Origin: Bacteriovoracaceae bacterium
GTDB taxonomy: Bacteria; Bdellovibrionota; Bacteriovoracia; Bacteriovoracales; Bacteriovoracaceae
Length of the DNA stretch: 54,070 nucleotides
Assembly: GCA_016784965.1 (NCBI GenBank)
Contig: JADHTQ010000026.1
Location: 1 to 54,070 of the forward strand
Direction of reading: 5' to 3'
The notes below the pieces were generated by a model, which ran no database searches, was not told the DNA's origin, and worked only from the letters and a program-made list of their open reading frames with translations. The translations under genes and the position numbers were made by a program. The number at the start of each line of letters is the position of its first letter. Position 1 is the stretch's first letter. This document shows, piece by piece, positions 37,450 through 46,751 of the stretch.

Positions 37450-38256
37450 TTAAAATCCAACTGCGAACTTTAACATTGTCAGCAGATCAAAGTAGTTTGT
37501 TGATTTAAAGCTTATTAGTCTATCATTACTTAATCTTGCTCCGGGATAAAAAGAAATGCTATAAGCATCGGGCGCATTGTTAAATAGAATTTCCAAGCAA
37601 AAATCAGAAGGAAGGGCCACCGCAGAATTTGTCTTTATATTGGTAAGTCCAAAGTTTACTCCGGCTTCAATTTCTTCAAGAGACTTTTTAGGAGACTGAG
37701 CAATTGTTGCCGCCCCAACTCCCTTTTGCGTTGAGACAGTTTTGATTTTTTCATTGTATCGCTTGGCACTTTGGCACAGACCATCATCACCGGATAAAAA
37801 TATAACGGGCACTTTTTCAGAACTCGCAATATATGAATTTATTAAAAACTCAGACATCAAGTGGCCATTAATTTTTACTTCATGTATCTTGCGTCCAGAA
37901 AATGAATGAGCAAGGGGATTGTGCAAACTTCCGGCCCGTGAATGATATCCAATATAAACCACAGCATCGAAAGTATTATCAATACCATCCATCATAAGAT
38001 ACGGGTGACCTGACCACCCCCTAGATAAACTAACCTCTTTTGGTAAGTCGTCTCCCAAAATATTTCTCCCCGTAGCATGAGCATCTTTAACCAAGATCTC
38101 CTTTGCACCAGCAGCAATAGCACCTCTACAAGCAGCCAAAACTTCCTTTGTCATCTGCAGTTGAAAAACCTTATACTCCGGCTTGTCAGATAATATCTCA
38201 TCTCTATGACATATACCCGTAACCCCCTCAATATCCGCACTAATAAATACTTTCAT
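37450..38256 (-). CDS. M55 family D-aminopeptidase (DppA-like)
   Basis: A 268-residue zinc peptidase of normal family length. SADIEGVTG gives the metal ligands Asp8 and Glu10. Further ligands are His60 in KDAHATGRN and His105 in GYHSRAG, and His117 in NPLAHSFSG is the likely catalytic base. EFLINSYIA follows as in DppA. The family releases N-terminal D-amino acids from D-Ala peptides, so recycling of cell-wall peptides is the natural role. There is no signal peptide. GAGG lies upstream of the ATG. The palindrome separates it from the amidotransferase gene downstream. Confidence 0.92.
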   Translation of the reverse strand: MKVFISADIEGVTGICHRDEILSDKPEYKVFQLQMTKEVLAACRGAIAAGAKEILVKDAHATGRNILGDDLPKEVSLSRGWSGHPYLMMDGIDNTFDAVVYIGYHSRAGSLHNPLAHSFSGRKIHEVKINGHLMSEFLINSYIASSEKVPVIFLSGDDGLCQSAKRYNEKIKTVSTQKGVGAATIAQSPKKSLEEIEAGVNFGLTNIKTNSAVALPSDFCLEILFNNAPDAYSISFYPGARLSNDRLISFKSTNYFDLLTMLKFAVGF

Positions 38257-38271
38257 AACCTACCTCATACC

Positions 38272-38304
38272 GTGCCAGGAGACTTGTGGGACTATCCGCA
38301 CAAT
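38272..38304. repeat. Solo copy of repeat family B
   Basis: GTGCCAGGAGACTTGTGGGA is followed by CTATCCGCACAAT. This matches the left terminal repeat of the 221-bp element at 39008-39228 with two differences in the tail. It lies 16 bases upstream of the M55 peptidase start and in direct orientation with the copy at 39008. Confidence 0.8.
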
Positions 38305-38477
38305 AAATCTTACTGTTTCCTGAATACTGATATTAATAATAATTCTTACTAATCCTCAAATTAACTATAAATAATTTCTAATTTATTAATTTATTTGTTA
38401 TCGCATCAATTGCAAATGAAAAATTAAAAAAATTTTTCGACAACTTAGAATATCACAAATAAAAAAAAGGCGAACCT

Positions 38478-38984
38478 ATGAAATCACTACTTTTACTAAT
38501 TACTGCTCTCTTAGTTACTACTGCCAGTTTTGCAACAGATTACGGAAATGTTATCGCTAAGTATACACACGGATCACTTGGAAGTGGTAACCGTATGATA
38601 GATGCCGGACTTTATAAAATCGAACTTACAGATGAGCAATATCTAATAAGAAGTAGAGTCTGGGGATATCCAGTATACAACTACGAAGAAACTCAGGCCT
38701 CAGATAGTGTTAAGCTTTTAAATAATGAAGTTTATAATGAGTTGTTAAATGATATCCGCGTATTAGAGGATGCCAAAATTGAGACAATCCGACCTGATTT
38801 TGTATGTGAAATGATGCCACTTATAAGCAACGATGACCTAGAAGTTAAAAGAGGACAGAGTCTAGAGTTAGTTGATGGCCCAAGTGGTTGTTGGGTACCC
38901 ACCCACGTTCACCCAAAAACAACATACGCTCAAAAAGCCGCCGCTCTACTAAAAAGATCACTCAAGCTACTCTCACTAATCTAG
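38478..38984 (+). CDS. Small exported protein of unknown function
   Basis: A 168-residue protein with a clear signal peptide (MKSLLLLITALLVTTASFA). AAAGGCGAACC precedes the ATG. The mature part contains two cysteines (FVCEMM and SGCWVP), a probable disulfide, and a charged stretch. It is flanked by repeat family B copies in the same orientation (38272 and 39008), so it may have moved with them. No domain is recognised. Confidence 0.65.
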   Translation: MKSLLLLITALLVTTASFATDYGNVIAKYTHGSLGSGNRMIDAGLYKIELTDEQYLIRSRVWGYPVYNYEETQASDSVKLLNNEVYNELLNDIRVLEDAKIETIRPDFVCEMMPLISNDDLEVKRGQSLELVDGPSGCWVPTHVHPKTTYAQKAAALLKRSLKLLSLI

Positions 38985-39007
38985 AAACGGTAGAAAAGGG
39001 TAGAAAA

Positions 39008-39228
39008 GGTGCCAGGAGACTTGTGGGACTATGTGCACAATTATTGTAATAAAGGTCAAAGAGAAAAAAGTTGAGGGTTATCGTTTGTCAATTACTGTGG
39101 TCTTGTAGAGTACAAGCTACAAGGCCACAACAGTAAGCTAGTGCTTGCAAAGTTGTATTTAGGAAGTGTTTTAAAACTCTGTAGGCGTTAGCGAATTGTG
39201 CGCATAGTCCCACAAGTCTGCTGGCACC
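39008..39228. mobile_element. MITE-like element with 34-bp terminal inverted repeats
   Basis: The ends (39008-39041 and 39195-39228) are inverted copies of a 34-base unit, GGTGCCAGSAGACTTGTGGG followed by ACTATGYGCACAAT, with two mismatches. Inside, TGTGGTCTTGTAG (39096-39108) pairs with CTACAAGGCCACA (39117-39129) in a 13-bp stem with one wobble pair. No coding sequence is present. The 221-base size, near-perfect ends and matching solo copies fit a non-autonomous mobile element. Confidence 0.7.
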
Positions 39229-39230
39229 AA

Positions 39231-39695
39231 TTAAGGCATGCCGTCGATGAAGGTGAATTTTTGTTCTCCGCTTTCAACTTTGGCGGTAATGAATTCAAGT
39301 TCATCTTCACAGGCGGCCCTTATTTGCAGACCTACACCACTTAATGTTGAAGTTATAATTGCTGCACTTGATTCTCTTTCATTTCCGAGGGTTTCAATTA
39401 GGATATGTAAATTTGGGCCCTGCTCAAGATTTGGTGCACTTGCCTCGTAATGACCCCATGACTCAAATTCTTCATTTATAAAGCCATAACGCTCCTGTGA
39501 CCTGCTAACCATTTTAAAATAAGGAAAACCATCATTTGATGGTCCATTAACAGAATACATAACTATTGTGCCTAAAAATGGCTTGGTATCTTCGGCAGAA
39601 TTTATTTGGGTAAAGTCGGCTTTGTCGCAATAGCCGTGTACTATAAACGTCATAGATAACAATAATAAGAAGAAAACTGTTGTGAAAAGATTCAT
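39231..39695 (-). CDS. Small exported protein of unknown function
   Basis: A 154-residue protein read from ATG 39695, which has GGAGG five bases upstream. It then begins with the signal peptide MNLFTTVFFLLLLSMTFIVHG; the upstream in-frame extension to 39770 is not needed. The mature protein is acidic and has two cysteines (YCDK, AACED). Its stop lies three bases from the MITE-like element. Function unknown. Confidence 0.6.
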   Translation of the reverse strand: MNLFTTVFFLLLLSMTFIVHGYCDKADFTQINSAEDTKPFLGTIVMYSVNGPSNDGFPYFKMVSRSQERYGFINEEFESWGHYEASAPNLEQGPNLHILIETLGNERESSAAIITSTLSGVGLQIRAACEDELEFITAKVESGEQKFTFIDGMP

Positions 39696-39811
39696 GCCTA
39701 CCTCCAACAAATTATTTTTGAAAAGATGATTTACAGTAAAGCTAGTGACGCACAGTATCATGGCTCGCAATAAATTACAATGGAAGAGTTTAGGGTAAAT
39801 TTGTTGTTGGA

Positions 39812-40309
39812 TTAAATTTCTTTTTTGCTTGCGAACCTTAAGAGGCCACTTATGCTCATTTCTCCAGCTTCTTGATTGGCCAAATAGATTTCATTGCCGT
39901 AGATACTGCCTTCAAAATCAACTTTCCACTCAAGAAATAGTGAGTACTCACTACCAAACTCTATAGGGCTATCCATGTAACCGTTGTAGTAGTGCTGTAT
40001 GCTTGCAGTTAATTTGTGAATTTCAAGTATCATAGTTTTTTCTTCATCTGAATCAACTGAATCAATTTCATACGTGTACTTTGATGATGGCAACTTGAGG
40101 ACATCTTCTTTGATTTCAAGTAAGACGACAGAGTCAGTGGTTTCAATTTTTACATTTGTGATGACATGTTGGTCGCTGGTAATTTTTAAAACAAAAGGTT
40201 GATTTTTGTTGTTGTCCCAATCTGAATATACTTCAAAGGTGGTAAGAGTTGAGGCCAAGGTAGTGTATGAGATTGAGAACAAAATTAATATGGTAGCTAG
40301 CGGTTTCAT
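39812..40309 (-). CDS. Small exported protein of unknown function
   Basis: A 165-residue protein starting at ATG 40309 with AAAGGA upstream; the signal peptide is MKPLATILILFSISYTTLAS. The mature part is beta-type and acidic, without cysteines. It lies 116 bases upstream of the previous small exported gene on the same strand, and the two have similar size and layout but no obvious sequence identity. Confidence 0.6.
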   Translation of the reverse strand: MKPLATILILFSISYTTLASTLTTFEVYSDWDNNKNQPFVLKITSDQHVITNVKIETTDSVVLLEIKEDVLKLPSSKYTYEIDSVDSDEEKTMILEIHKLTASIQHYYNGYMDSPIEFGSEYSLFLEWKVDFEGSIYGNEIYLANQEAGEMSISGLLRFASKKEI

Positions 40310-40325
40310 GTTTTTTCCTTTGGTT

Positions 40326-40684
40326 GTAAGCTTGTAAGCTAGCAAGACTGCAAGCTAGTAAGCTTCTTAAGTTGCTAGGTACTACTTACTGCAAGTGGTT
40401 AGTTAAAACAATTATATTAAGTGTATGGAGACTATCTAGAATTAAGATATATCCAAAGAAGGAATATCAGTTCGATAGATGTTTTTACCAAAAATAAGGC
40501 AGTTAGCGCAAGCATTGCTTTGTAAAGTAGTGTTAATGTGAAATAAATGAACATTAGTTAAAACACTGCTTGACGCATATGGTCAATGGGTGTATTACTC
40601 TACTGTTAAATTAAATGAATTAGGAAAATACAAATACAGGTGATAGTAAAATAGTCACAGGTTTTTAATCCGGATAAAACAACA
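40326..40684. other. Intergenic region with short AAGCT repeats
   Basis: The 339-base gap between divergent genes begins with clustered short repeats (GTAAGCTTGTAAGCTAGC and GCAAGCTAGTAAGCTTC, 40326-40365). The rest is AT-rich and presumably holds the pyrophosphatase promoter. No RNA gene was recognised. Confidence 0.4.
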
Positions 40685-41815
40685 ATGAAAATGCAATTTA
40701 TCAAAGTCATGTTCTTGTTAATAATATATGTTTTATCCTCACATCTTTATGCAAAAACCTTCTGTATTGGCCACAAAAATCCAGATACTGACTCAGTTGT
40801 TTCAGCAATTCTTGCTTCAAAAATGTATAATTGTGTTCCAGCTATTGCTGGTGAGTTAAACAATGAAACTAAATTTGTACTTGAGACCTTAGGTATAGAG
40901 CCACCTGAAGTCATTACAAAACATCAAGTTGGAAACAAAGTAATTCTTGTAGATCACAATTCACCAACACACGCCATTGATGGTCTTATAAAAGAAGATG
41001 TTATAGGCATTATCGATCACCACCCATTTAGTGGAGAGAGCTTTTTAAAAGTAGGTGATCCACGAGTTACTCACCAGGTAATGGGTAGTACTAGTACGCT
41101 TATTGCACAGGAAATGAAAATGATTGCCCCTCAAAATGCATTCGATAGCAGTGTTGCTAGGCTAATCGTAGCTGGTATTGTTTCGGATACTATCAATTTG
41201 AGCTCTAATGCTACTCGCGAGGCTGATCGAAAGGTTTTATTAAAAGCAACCGCAGAGGCCCATTTTAATGAGGTTGGCTCAAGATTTGATGATTTTGTTT
41301 TGGAGATGTTCAAGAAAAAATCGGATCTATCTCAGCTCAATGAAGCACAGATTATTATGAATGATTGGAAGAGATTTGATGATCAAAAAATGGGGTTTGG
41401 GGTTGCCCAAACTGTGGCACCTGATGAATTGTTGACAAGAAAAAGTGAGCTTTTATTACAGATGGAACTCATTAGAGAACAAGAGGGCCTTGAATATGTT
41501 TTTTTTATGGTTACAGATACTCGCTCTGTGGCCGATCCAGCGTACAATAAGCCACTGCAGTCATACTTTCTAGTTTCTAATAATAGGGAAGCTACGATGC
41601 TCACTGAAACATTTGGTGATGCTGTAGAAGATATGGGAGATAATGTCTTTGCTGTAAAGACAGGACAAACTTCAAAAAAATTCAACTATGCCCCAGAGCT
41701 GCTAAATCAAATTGAGCAAACTAGCTCTCACCCAGGGCTTAGTTTGATTATTGATAGTCAGGGAAAATGTGCAAATAGTGTAAATGTAATGATGATGATG
41801 ATGCATAGATTATGA
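40685..41815 (+). CDS. Family II (manganese-type) inorganic pyrophosphatase with signal peptide
   Basis: A 376-residue DHH-family enzyme. The metal site is complete by eye: FCIGHKNPDTDSV (His30, Asp34, Asp36), ILVDHN, GIIDHHPF and VSDTINL. The phosphate-binding motif near the C-terminus, usually SRKKQ, reads SKKFN here. The enzyme splits pyrophosphate to phosphate and is normally cytoplasmic. Residues 1-23 (FLLIIYVLSSHLYA) form a signal peptide, so this copy is probably periplasmic. The last residues include five consecutive methionines from an ATG run. It is convergent with the large exported gene at 41833. Confidence 0.87.
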   Translation: MKMQFIKVMFLLIIYVLSSHLYAKTFCIGHKNPDTDSVVSAILASKMYNCVPAIAGELNNETKFVLETLGIEPPEVITKHQVGNKVILVDHNSPTHAIDGLIKEDVIGIIDHHPFSGESFLKVGDPRVTHQVMGSTSTLIAQEMKMIAPQNAFDSSVARLIVAGIVSDTINLSSNATREADRKVLLKATAEAHFNEVGSRFDDFVLEMFKKKSDLSQLNEAQIIMNDWKRFDDQKMGFGVAQTVAPDELLTRKSELLLQMELIREQEGLEYVFFMVTDTRSVADPAYNKPLQSYFLVSNNREATMLTETFGDAVEDMGDNVFAVKTGQTSKKFNYAPELLNQIEQTSSHPGLSLIIDSQGKCANSVNVMMMMMHRL

Positions 41816-41832
41816 AGATTTATAAGGTGTGC

Positions 41833-44800
41833 TCATCCACGACAACTTCTGCCACCTTCTATCATGGGTAGATTCTTTTTAACCATCAAAATTTCTATCA
41901 TGCACCAGATATTTGAACTTTCATGTTGAAGTTTAATTTGATCATCTGGCATGGATAAATCAAAGTACGGATTTACCCTGTTTGGTTTGGTTCGATCAAT
42001 GAGTTCTACTGTGACCTCACCACTTTTTGAAATTGTAATTTTAACTCTATTGTATGGTACATTATCTCGCGTAATTTTAGTGGCCTCTTGCCAGTAAGCA
42101 TCTTCAATTTTAAATTCAAAATTGGTCGGACCACTACTAAGTGGCACTAAGCGATTAAAGGTACTACTATCTGATCCCATTAGAAGTGTAGCCTCTTCAC
42201 TTCTTTTTTTCTGAATGGAAAGGGCACGAAAAAAGCTGACTGCCAAGCCAGCTTGTGGATCACTTTCTTTGGGAATAATCTCAGTTTCTAGTCTTGCGAT
42301 TGGATTGTGAAACCAGCTTGGTTCTAGAAAGTCATCGATATTTTTAACATTGACGTAAAGCTTGTTGCCCACTTGTTTTAAATATTGCTCATTGTACATA
42401 GAGTTGAATCCCTTGATGCCCTCATAACTTGGTACAATTCCTGCAAACTCACCATCTTCGACAAAGACCACTTTGTGCATACCTGTTCTGGTTAAGTTAT
42501 GTCTGTTGATAGTATTGATAAAGCGTCTGACTCCCATTGACTGCTTCATGCATTTTTGCCTTCTGCTGGGAATGACGAGATCATCTTCGCTACAGGATTT
42601 AAAGCGACACTCATAAAATACCTCACCTAGGTGGTTGTCCGCTAAATTGTCTAACAGCGCTGGGCTTAAGTGGATGGATGATTCAGCTTGCTCAAAATGA
42701 AACTTTGAAAGAAATTTGAAAAAATCACCAAACGAGTTAACGGTATTTGGGCCACCTATAACTATATTTCGGCCACTAAATTGCTCTGGTGGTAGTGTTT
42801 GTTCAAAGTGGTCTAGCAATTTGATAAGGCCTTGTTGTTGCTTGATTGTAAGGGGCTCTCTTAGGATCAGGCTTAATCCTCTTTTTTGCCAAGCTGTTTT
42901 TAATCGATGGATATTTCTTGTAAATGCCGTTCTCCTTCGGGCCCCACTATTTCGACATAAATGTGGTTTGTCTTGGTCTTCAATCAATGTAACGGTCACG
43001 TTTTTAAGGCTTGATGTCTCCACTTGTGACGGATTCTTTGTTTTAAGGTTTTTTAATGGCCTTCTTATATTTGAAATCAATAAGGTTCCTTGATCAGCAT
43101 GGTAAACGTTGTCTTTAGTATTTTTAAAAAAGCTATCAAAATCAAAAACCAGTGAATCAAATTCAGGTTGTAACATCTTTTTTTCAATAACTGGCCAGTT
43201 GTCTTCCAAGTAACTTGAAAATTGCAATAGCTTTTCTTCGTCCTCTAAAATAGCTATGGTCCCCGGCGAAAAATATACCGATCTGTTTGGAGCTGACTGC
43301 AAGTAGACATCTAGAAGTTTAGACACCTTGGAAATGGCATTGCGGGCAGCATCTGTTTTATTTGCAAAATGAAATTCGAACTCTTTGCCACTTCTAACAA
43401 TATAACCTAAGGCCCCTTCTTTTGTGTTATGACATTCACCACGGTTGGTCCAGGCAAAAGAATGCCTGCCAGCTTTGCAGATAATCCGCGCACTATTTCC
43501 ACGACAGGCCATCTCATGGGACTTGAGCCAGGCAGCGTATAGACCAGAAGTAGTAGATATGCCTGCGCTGAGGGCATAGGATTTTCCATTTTTAAACTTT
43601 TTGCCAAATCCCACCCCAAGTGTAAAACCACAGTTTTTGGTAAATGTAGTTTGGGCCAGAGGAAAGTATCTGCGGTTTCCTTTGACCACAACACTTGCAG
43701 AGACATCACTGGTAGTAATTCTTCCAGTTCCATCGATCGTAGTGCCTAGGGGCTTTATATTAGTCCTGCTGCTAAATTGTACATTGCTAGCTAGTGCAAA
43801 GAGGTCTCCTACATCTTCTGTGGAGCGAGACAATAAATCTGAAAGCTTAGTGTTGGCCGAAATACCACTTTTTATTACAAAGTCGACTGTGCTGTTTCCA
43901 AGCATAATTCCACCATCGTACATTTCAAGATCAAGACTTACCCCAAAATAGTCCTTTATCAACTGGTCTAAGTCATCGACATCTGAAGCCTCCTCCAAGC
44001 GTGCATAGAACCCTCCAGAGATGCTGAGTTTTGCACTTTTAAAGAGCCCCTTTTGATCCATTTTCTGCACCAGAGAATTTATCTTATCCTCCTTAAACCC
44101 AAGTCCCATTAAGAGTTTGAAAAAGGCCTTCTTGGCGTCAACCTCTTTGGTCATCGACACTCTTGGGATTAAAACACCTGACTTGCTATCAAAGTCAGTT
44201 GAAAGATCAAGCGAAGGTATACTACCGTCCTCCGATAGAGGGATTTTATATACATAGTGCATATTAAGCTGATCAGGTGCTTGAAGAGCAAAACTTAAAG
44301 TAGAGTTTTTCCCCTTGATATTGCCATTTAAGGTGATACGACTAAGCTTAACATCTATGCGATACTCGTAGGTAAGTGTCTTTCCTTGTGTCCAAGGTGC
44401 ATTTACACTGACCGTACCATCACCATTAAATTGCAACCGTAAAATTTTAGCAGTTATGCGGGTGTTGCCTCTTCGCATTTCAAAAATTGTCGGAGAGTCT
44501 GCATCTGGATTTAACAAATCCAAGTGAACTGGATCATCGGCTTTGGGGAGGGGAATATCTCTGGTCCAATATTCGTTGTACTCATCAAAGCCTTCTTGAT
44601 CGAGCAAAAATTTCTTTTTAGCAAGTTTTGCAAGACGAGTATTTTCAGTAGTGGTACAAGGGATGGGTATACTTGGAGAAGCAGTTTTATTTTCTAGCAC
44701 CTTAAGGTCATCACCTAACTTTTCTAAATTAATTGCATTGTAAACTTTTAGCTTTTTTCTGCGCTCAGCTAAAATTTGACTAATTACTTGCTCATCACTT

Positions 44801-45147
44801 AGTCTGCCATACACCACCCCAAAGAACACTTTGTCGTGATCAGTGATCGAGATGTCTTTTAAAAAGTCTTTTAGATAGTCTGATATAGTGGCTTCACTTT
44901 TTTCTTTTGGAAATTTTATTGGGCCTACCTCTGGTTTCCAATCTTGATAACGGTATTTTTTAAGCAGATATAATTGTCCGTTATGATAGTATGTTTGAAT
45001 TTCTACGGTATCGAGATCTTCTCCTTCATGGCCATCAAAATTAACAGGTAGTCCTTGCAGAGAATAGGTAATGAGTATAATGGCGATAAAGGACTTCAAC
45101 ATATATCTATATCGTGATTTTGCGCCCAAAACTAAAATTTTCGACAT
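41833..45147 (-). CDS. Very large exported protein of unknown function
   Basis: An approximately 1104-residue protein. Three in-frame ATG starts exist (45171, 45147, 45102); 45147 has GGGG upstream, while 45102 would give the shortest classical signal peptide (MLKSFIAIILITYSLQG). The N-terminal half is beta-rich with many strand-like segments (TLTYEYRIDVKLSRITLNGN). The middle and C-terminal parts contain about ten cysteines, several in pairs (CRNSGARRR, ECRFKSCSED, CMIE, GRSCRG). No enzymatic motif was found. It may be an outer-surface or periplasmic structural protein. It stands alone between a pyrophosphatase and a MATE transporter. Confidence 0.65.
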   Translation of the reverse strand: MSKILVLGAKSRYRYMLKSFIAIILITYSLQGLPVNFDGHEGEDLDTVEIQTYYHNGQLYLLKKYRYQDWKPEVGPIKFPKEKSEATISDYLKDFLKDISITDHDKVFFGVVYGRLSDEQVISQILAERRKKLKVYNAINLEKLGDDLKVLENKTASPSIPIPCTTTENTRLAKLAKKKFLLDQEGFDEYNEYWTRDIPLPKADDPVHLDLLNPDADSPTIFEMRRGNTRITAKILRLQFNGDGTVSVNAPWTQGKTLTYEYRIDVKLSRITLNGNIKGKNSTLSFALQAPDQLNMHYVYKIPLSEDGSIPSLDLSTDFDSKSGVLIPRVSMTKEVDAKKAFFKLLMGLGFKEDKINSLVQKMDQKGLFKSAKLSISGGFYARLEEASDVDDLDQLIKDYFGVSLDLEMYDGGIMLGNSTVDFVIKSGISANTKLSDLLSRSTEDVGDLFALASNVQFSSRTNIKPLGTTIDGTGRITTSDVSASVVVKGNRRYFPLAQTTFTKNCGFTLGVGFGKKFKNGKSYALSAGISTTSGLYAAWLKSHEMACRGNSARIICKAGRHSFAWTNRGECHNTKEGALGYIVRSGKEFEFHFANKTDAARNAISKVSKLLDVYLQSAPNRSVYFSPGTIAILEDEEKLLQFSSYLEDNWPVIEKKMLQPEFDSLVFDFDSFFKNTKDNVYHADQGTLLISNIRRPLKNLKTKNPSQVETSSLKNVTVTLIEDQDKPHLCRNSGARRRTAFTRNIHRLKTAWQKRGLSLILREPLTIKQQQGLIKLLDHFEQTLPPEQFSGRNIVIGGPNTVNSFGDFFKFLSKFHFEQAESSIHLSPALLDNLADNHLGEVFYECRFKSCSEDDLVIPSRRQKCMKQSMGVRRFINTINRHNLTRTGMHKVVFVEDGEFAGIVPSYEGIKGFNSMYNEQYLKQVGNKLYVNVKNIDDFLEPSWFHNPIARLETEIIPKESDPQAGLAVSFFRALSIQKKRSEEATLLMGSDSSTFNRLVPLSSGPTNFEFKIEDAYWQEATKITRDNVPYNRVKITISKSGEVTVELIDRTKPNRVNPYFDLSMPDDQIKLQHESSNIWCMIEILMVKKNLPMIEGGRSCRG

Positions 45148-45239
45148 ATATCTAATGTCCCCACTTAACATCCTGAAATCACATGGTTGGTGCTTTTTTG
45201 GTAGTTTATATCCAACATATGATGTAAAGGTTAAGGTAC

Positions 45240-46625
45240 ATGTCAGGACTACTTAAAAAATTTAACTCATTCTGGGATGGAGAAGGTGGAGCACACCACA
45301 TTCTTCAAGTTGCCTTCCCCCTGATATTAAGCAGCTCATCATTTACGGTAATGCAATTTGTAGATCGCAAATTTTTGCTTATATATTCCAAGGAAGCATT
45401 TCAAGCGGCAGCGCCTGCTGGAATGTTGTCTTTTACCATTATGGCCTTATTTTTTGGGACGGTTAACTACATCAATACCTTTGTTGCCCAATATACTGGG
45501 GCAAAAAAGCATAGTCTCGTAGCAGTTGCCCTGTGGCAGGGTTTATATTTTGCACTCATTGGGTATCTATGCATTCTTCCATTTTCTGGTTTTGCATCGG
45601 AACTTTTTTTGATGATAGGGCATTCAAAAGAGGTCGCATTTTTAGAAGCACAATACTTTAAGATTCTAATCTACGGCAGTGGCCTAGTTTTAATTAACCA
45701 GGTCTTAAGCGCCTTTTTTAGTGGCAGAGGAAAAACAAAAGTAGTGATGTGGGTGCGTTTTTTGGGGATGAGTTTAAATTTACCTCTTGATTATCTTTTG
45801 ATTTTTGGTGGACTTGGAATTGCTCCGATGGGAATTGAAGGGGCAGCTTATGCCACGATTATATCAACTGGGTTTGTGACCCTTTTGTTTTGTGCTTTAA
45901 TTTTAAGGCCTAAAAACCAAGTTAAATTTCAAATTCTAGCAAATTATCGCTTTCACCTCGGTCTTTTCAAGCGGTTGATTAAATATGGACTACCCAGCGG
46001 TGTACAATTTATTATCGATATATTTGGCATGTCTTTTTTTATTTTAATGGTGGGACGTCTCGGTGAAGTAGAGCTTCTTGCAACTAACGCTGTTTGGTCT
46101 TTAAATTTGTTAGTCTTTTTGCCCATGATTGGGATGGTAATTGCTATTACTACCTTGGTGGGAAAATCAATCGGTGCTGAGGATATTAAGCTGGCCGAGC
46201 GAATTACGGCCAACTCTTTTGTTTTGGTCTTTAGTTATATGTTATTTGTTGGGAGCCTTTTTGTTGCTGCTCCACACTTTTTTCTCTCATTAATTTTAAC
46301 AAGAAACAGCGATGGAAGTCTCACAGAAATATATGACTTAGGTACGATTCTTCTGCGGTTTGTCGCCCTTTATTCAGTGTTTAATGCAATCGGAATGGTT
46401 TTTTCATCAGCAATTAAAGGGGCAGGCGATACAAGGTATGTGATGCGCGTTTCGTTTATTATATCTGCAACTGTCTTGGTTGCCCCAAGTTATTTAACCT
46501 CAACCGTTTGGCCCATGCCCGCGAGTATTCCCTGGGCCTTTGCCACAAGCTACATTTGCATTATGGGCCTTGTTTTTTATTGGCGCTATCGTCAGAAACA
46601 CTGGATGAAAATTAAAGTTATTTAA
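45240..46625 (+). CDS. MATE family multidrug/metabolite exporter
   Basis: A 461-residue integral membrane protein with about twelve hydrophobic segments arranged as two related halves. It begins with the typical HHILQVAFPLILSSSSFTVMQFVDRKFL, and YGLPSGVQFIIDIFGMSFFI opens the second half. The N-terminal motif and even spacing match MATE (NorM/DinF-like) transporters, which export cationic drugs or metabolites using sodium or proton gradients. AAGG lies just before the ATG. It stands alone. Substrate unknown. Confidence 0.9.
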   Translation: MSGLLKKFNSFWDGEGGAHHILQVAFPLILSSSSFTVMQFVDRKFLLIYSKEAFQAAAPAGMLSFTIMALFFGTVNYINTFVAQYTGAKKHSLVAVALWQGLYFALIGYLCILPFSGFASELFLMIGHSKEVAFLEAQYFKILIYGSGLVLINQVLSAFFSGRGKTKVVMWVRFLGMSLNLPLDYLLIFGGLGIAPMGIEGAAYATIISTGFVTLLFCALILRPKNQVKFQILANYRFHLGLFKRLIKYGLPSGVQFIIDIFGMSFFILMVGRLGEVELLATNAVWSLNLLVFLPMIGMVIAITTLVGKSIGAEDIKLAERITANSFVLVFSYMLFVGSLFVAAPHFFLSLILTRNSDGSLTEIYDLGTILLRFVALYSVFNAIGMVFSSAIKGAGDTRYVMRVSFIISATVLVAPSYLTSTVWPMPASIPWAFATSYICIMGLVFYWRYRQKHWMKIKVI

Positions 46626-46751
46626 TATTTAACCAACCTCCCTGCGTTGCGCATGAAGTCACTGTAACATTTACCTTTATAGACGCACAGCGCGGTGATC
46701 GGCATGCCAGTGCGTGCTATATCGCGTCAAGACACTGGGGGGGTGAGGTTT

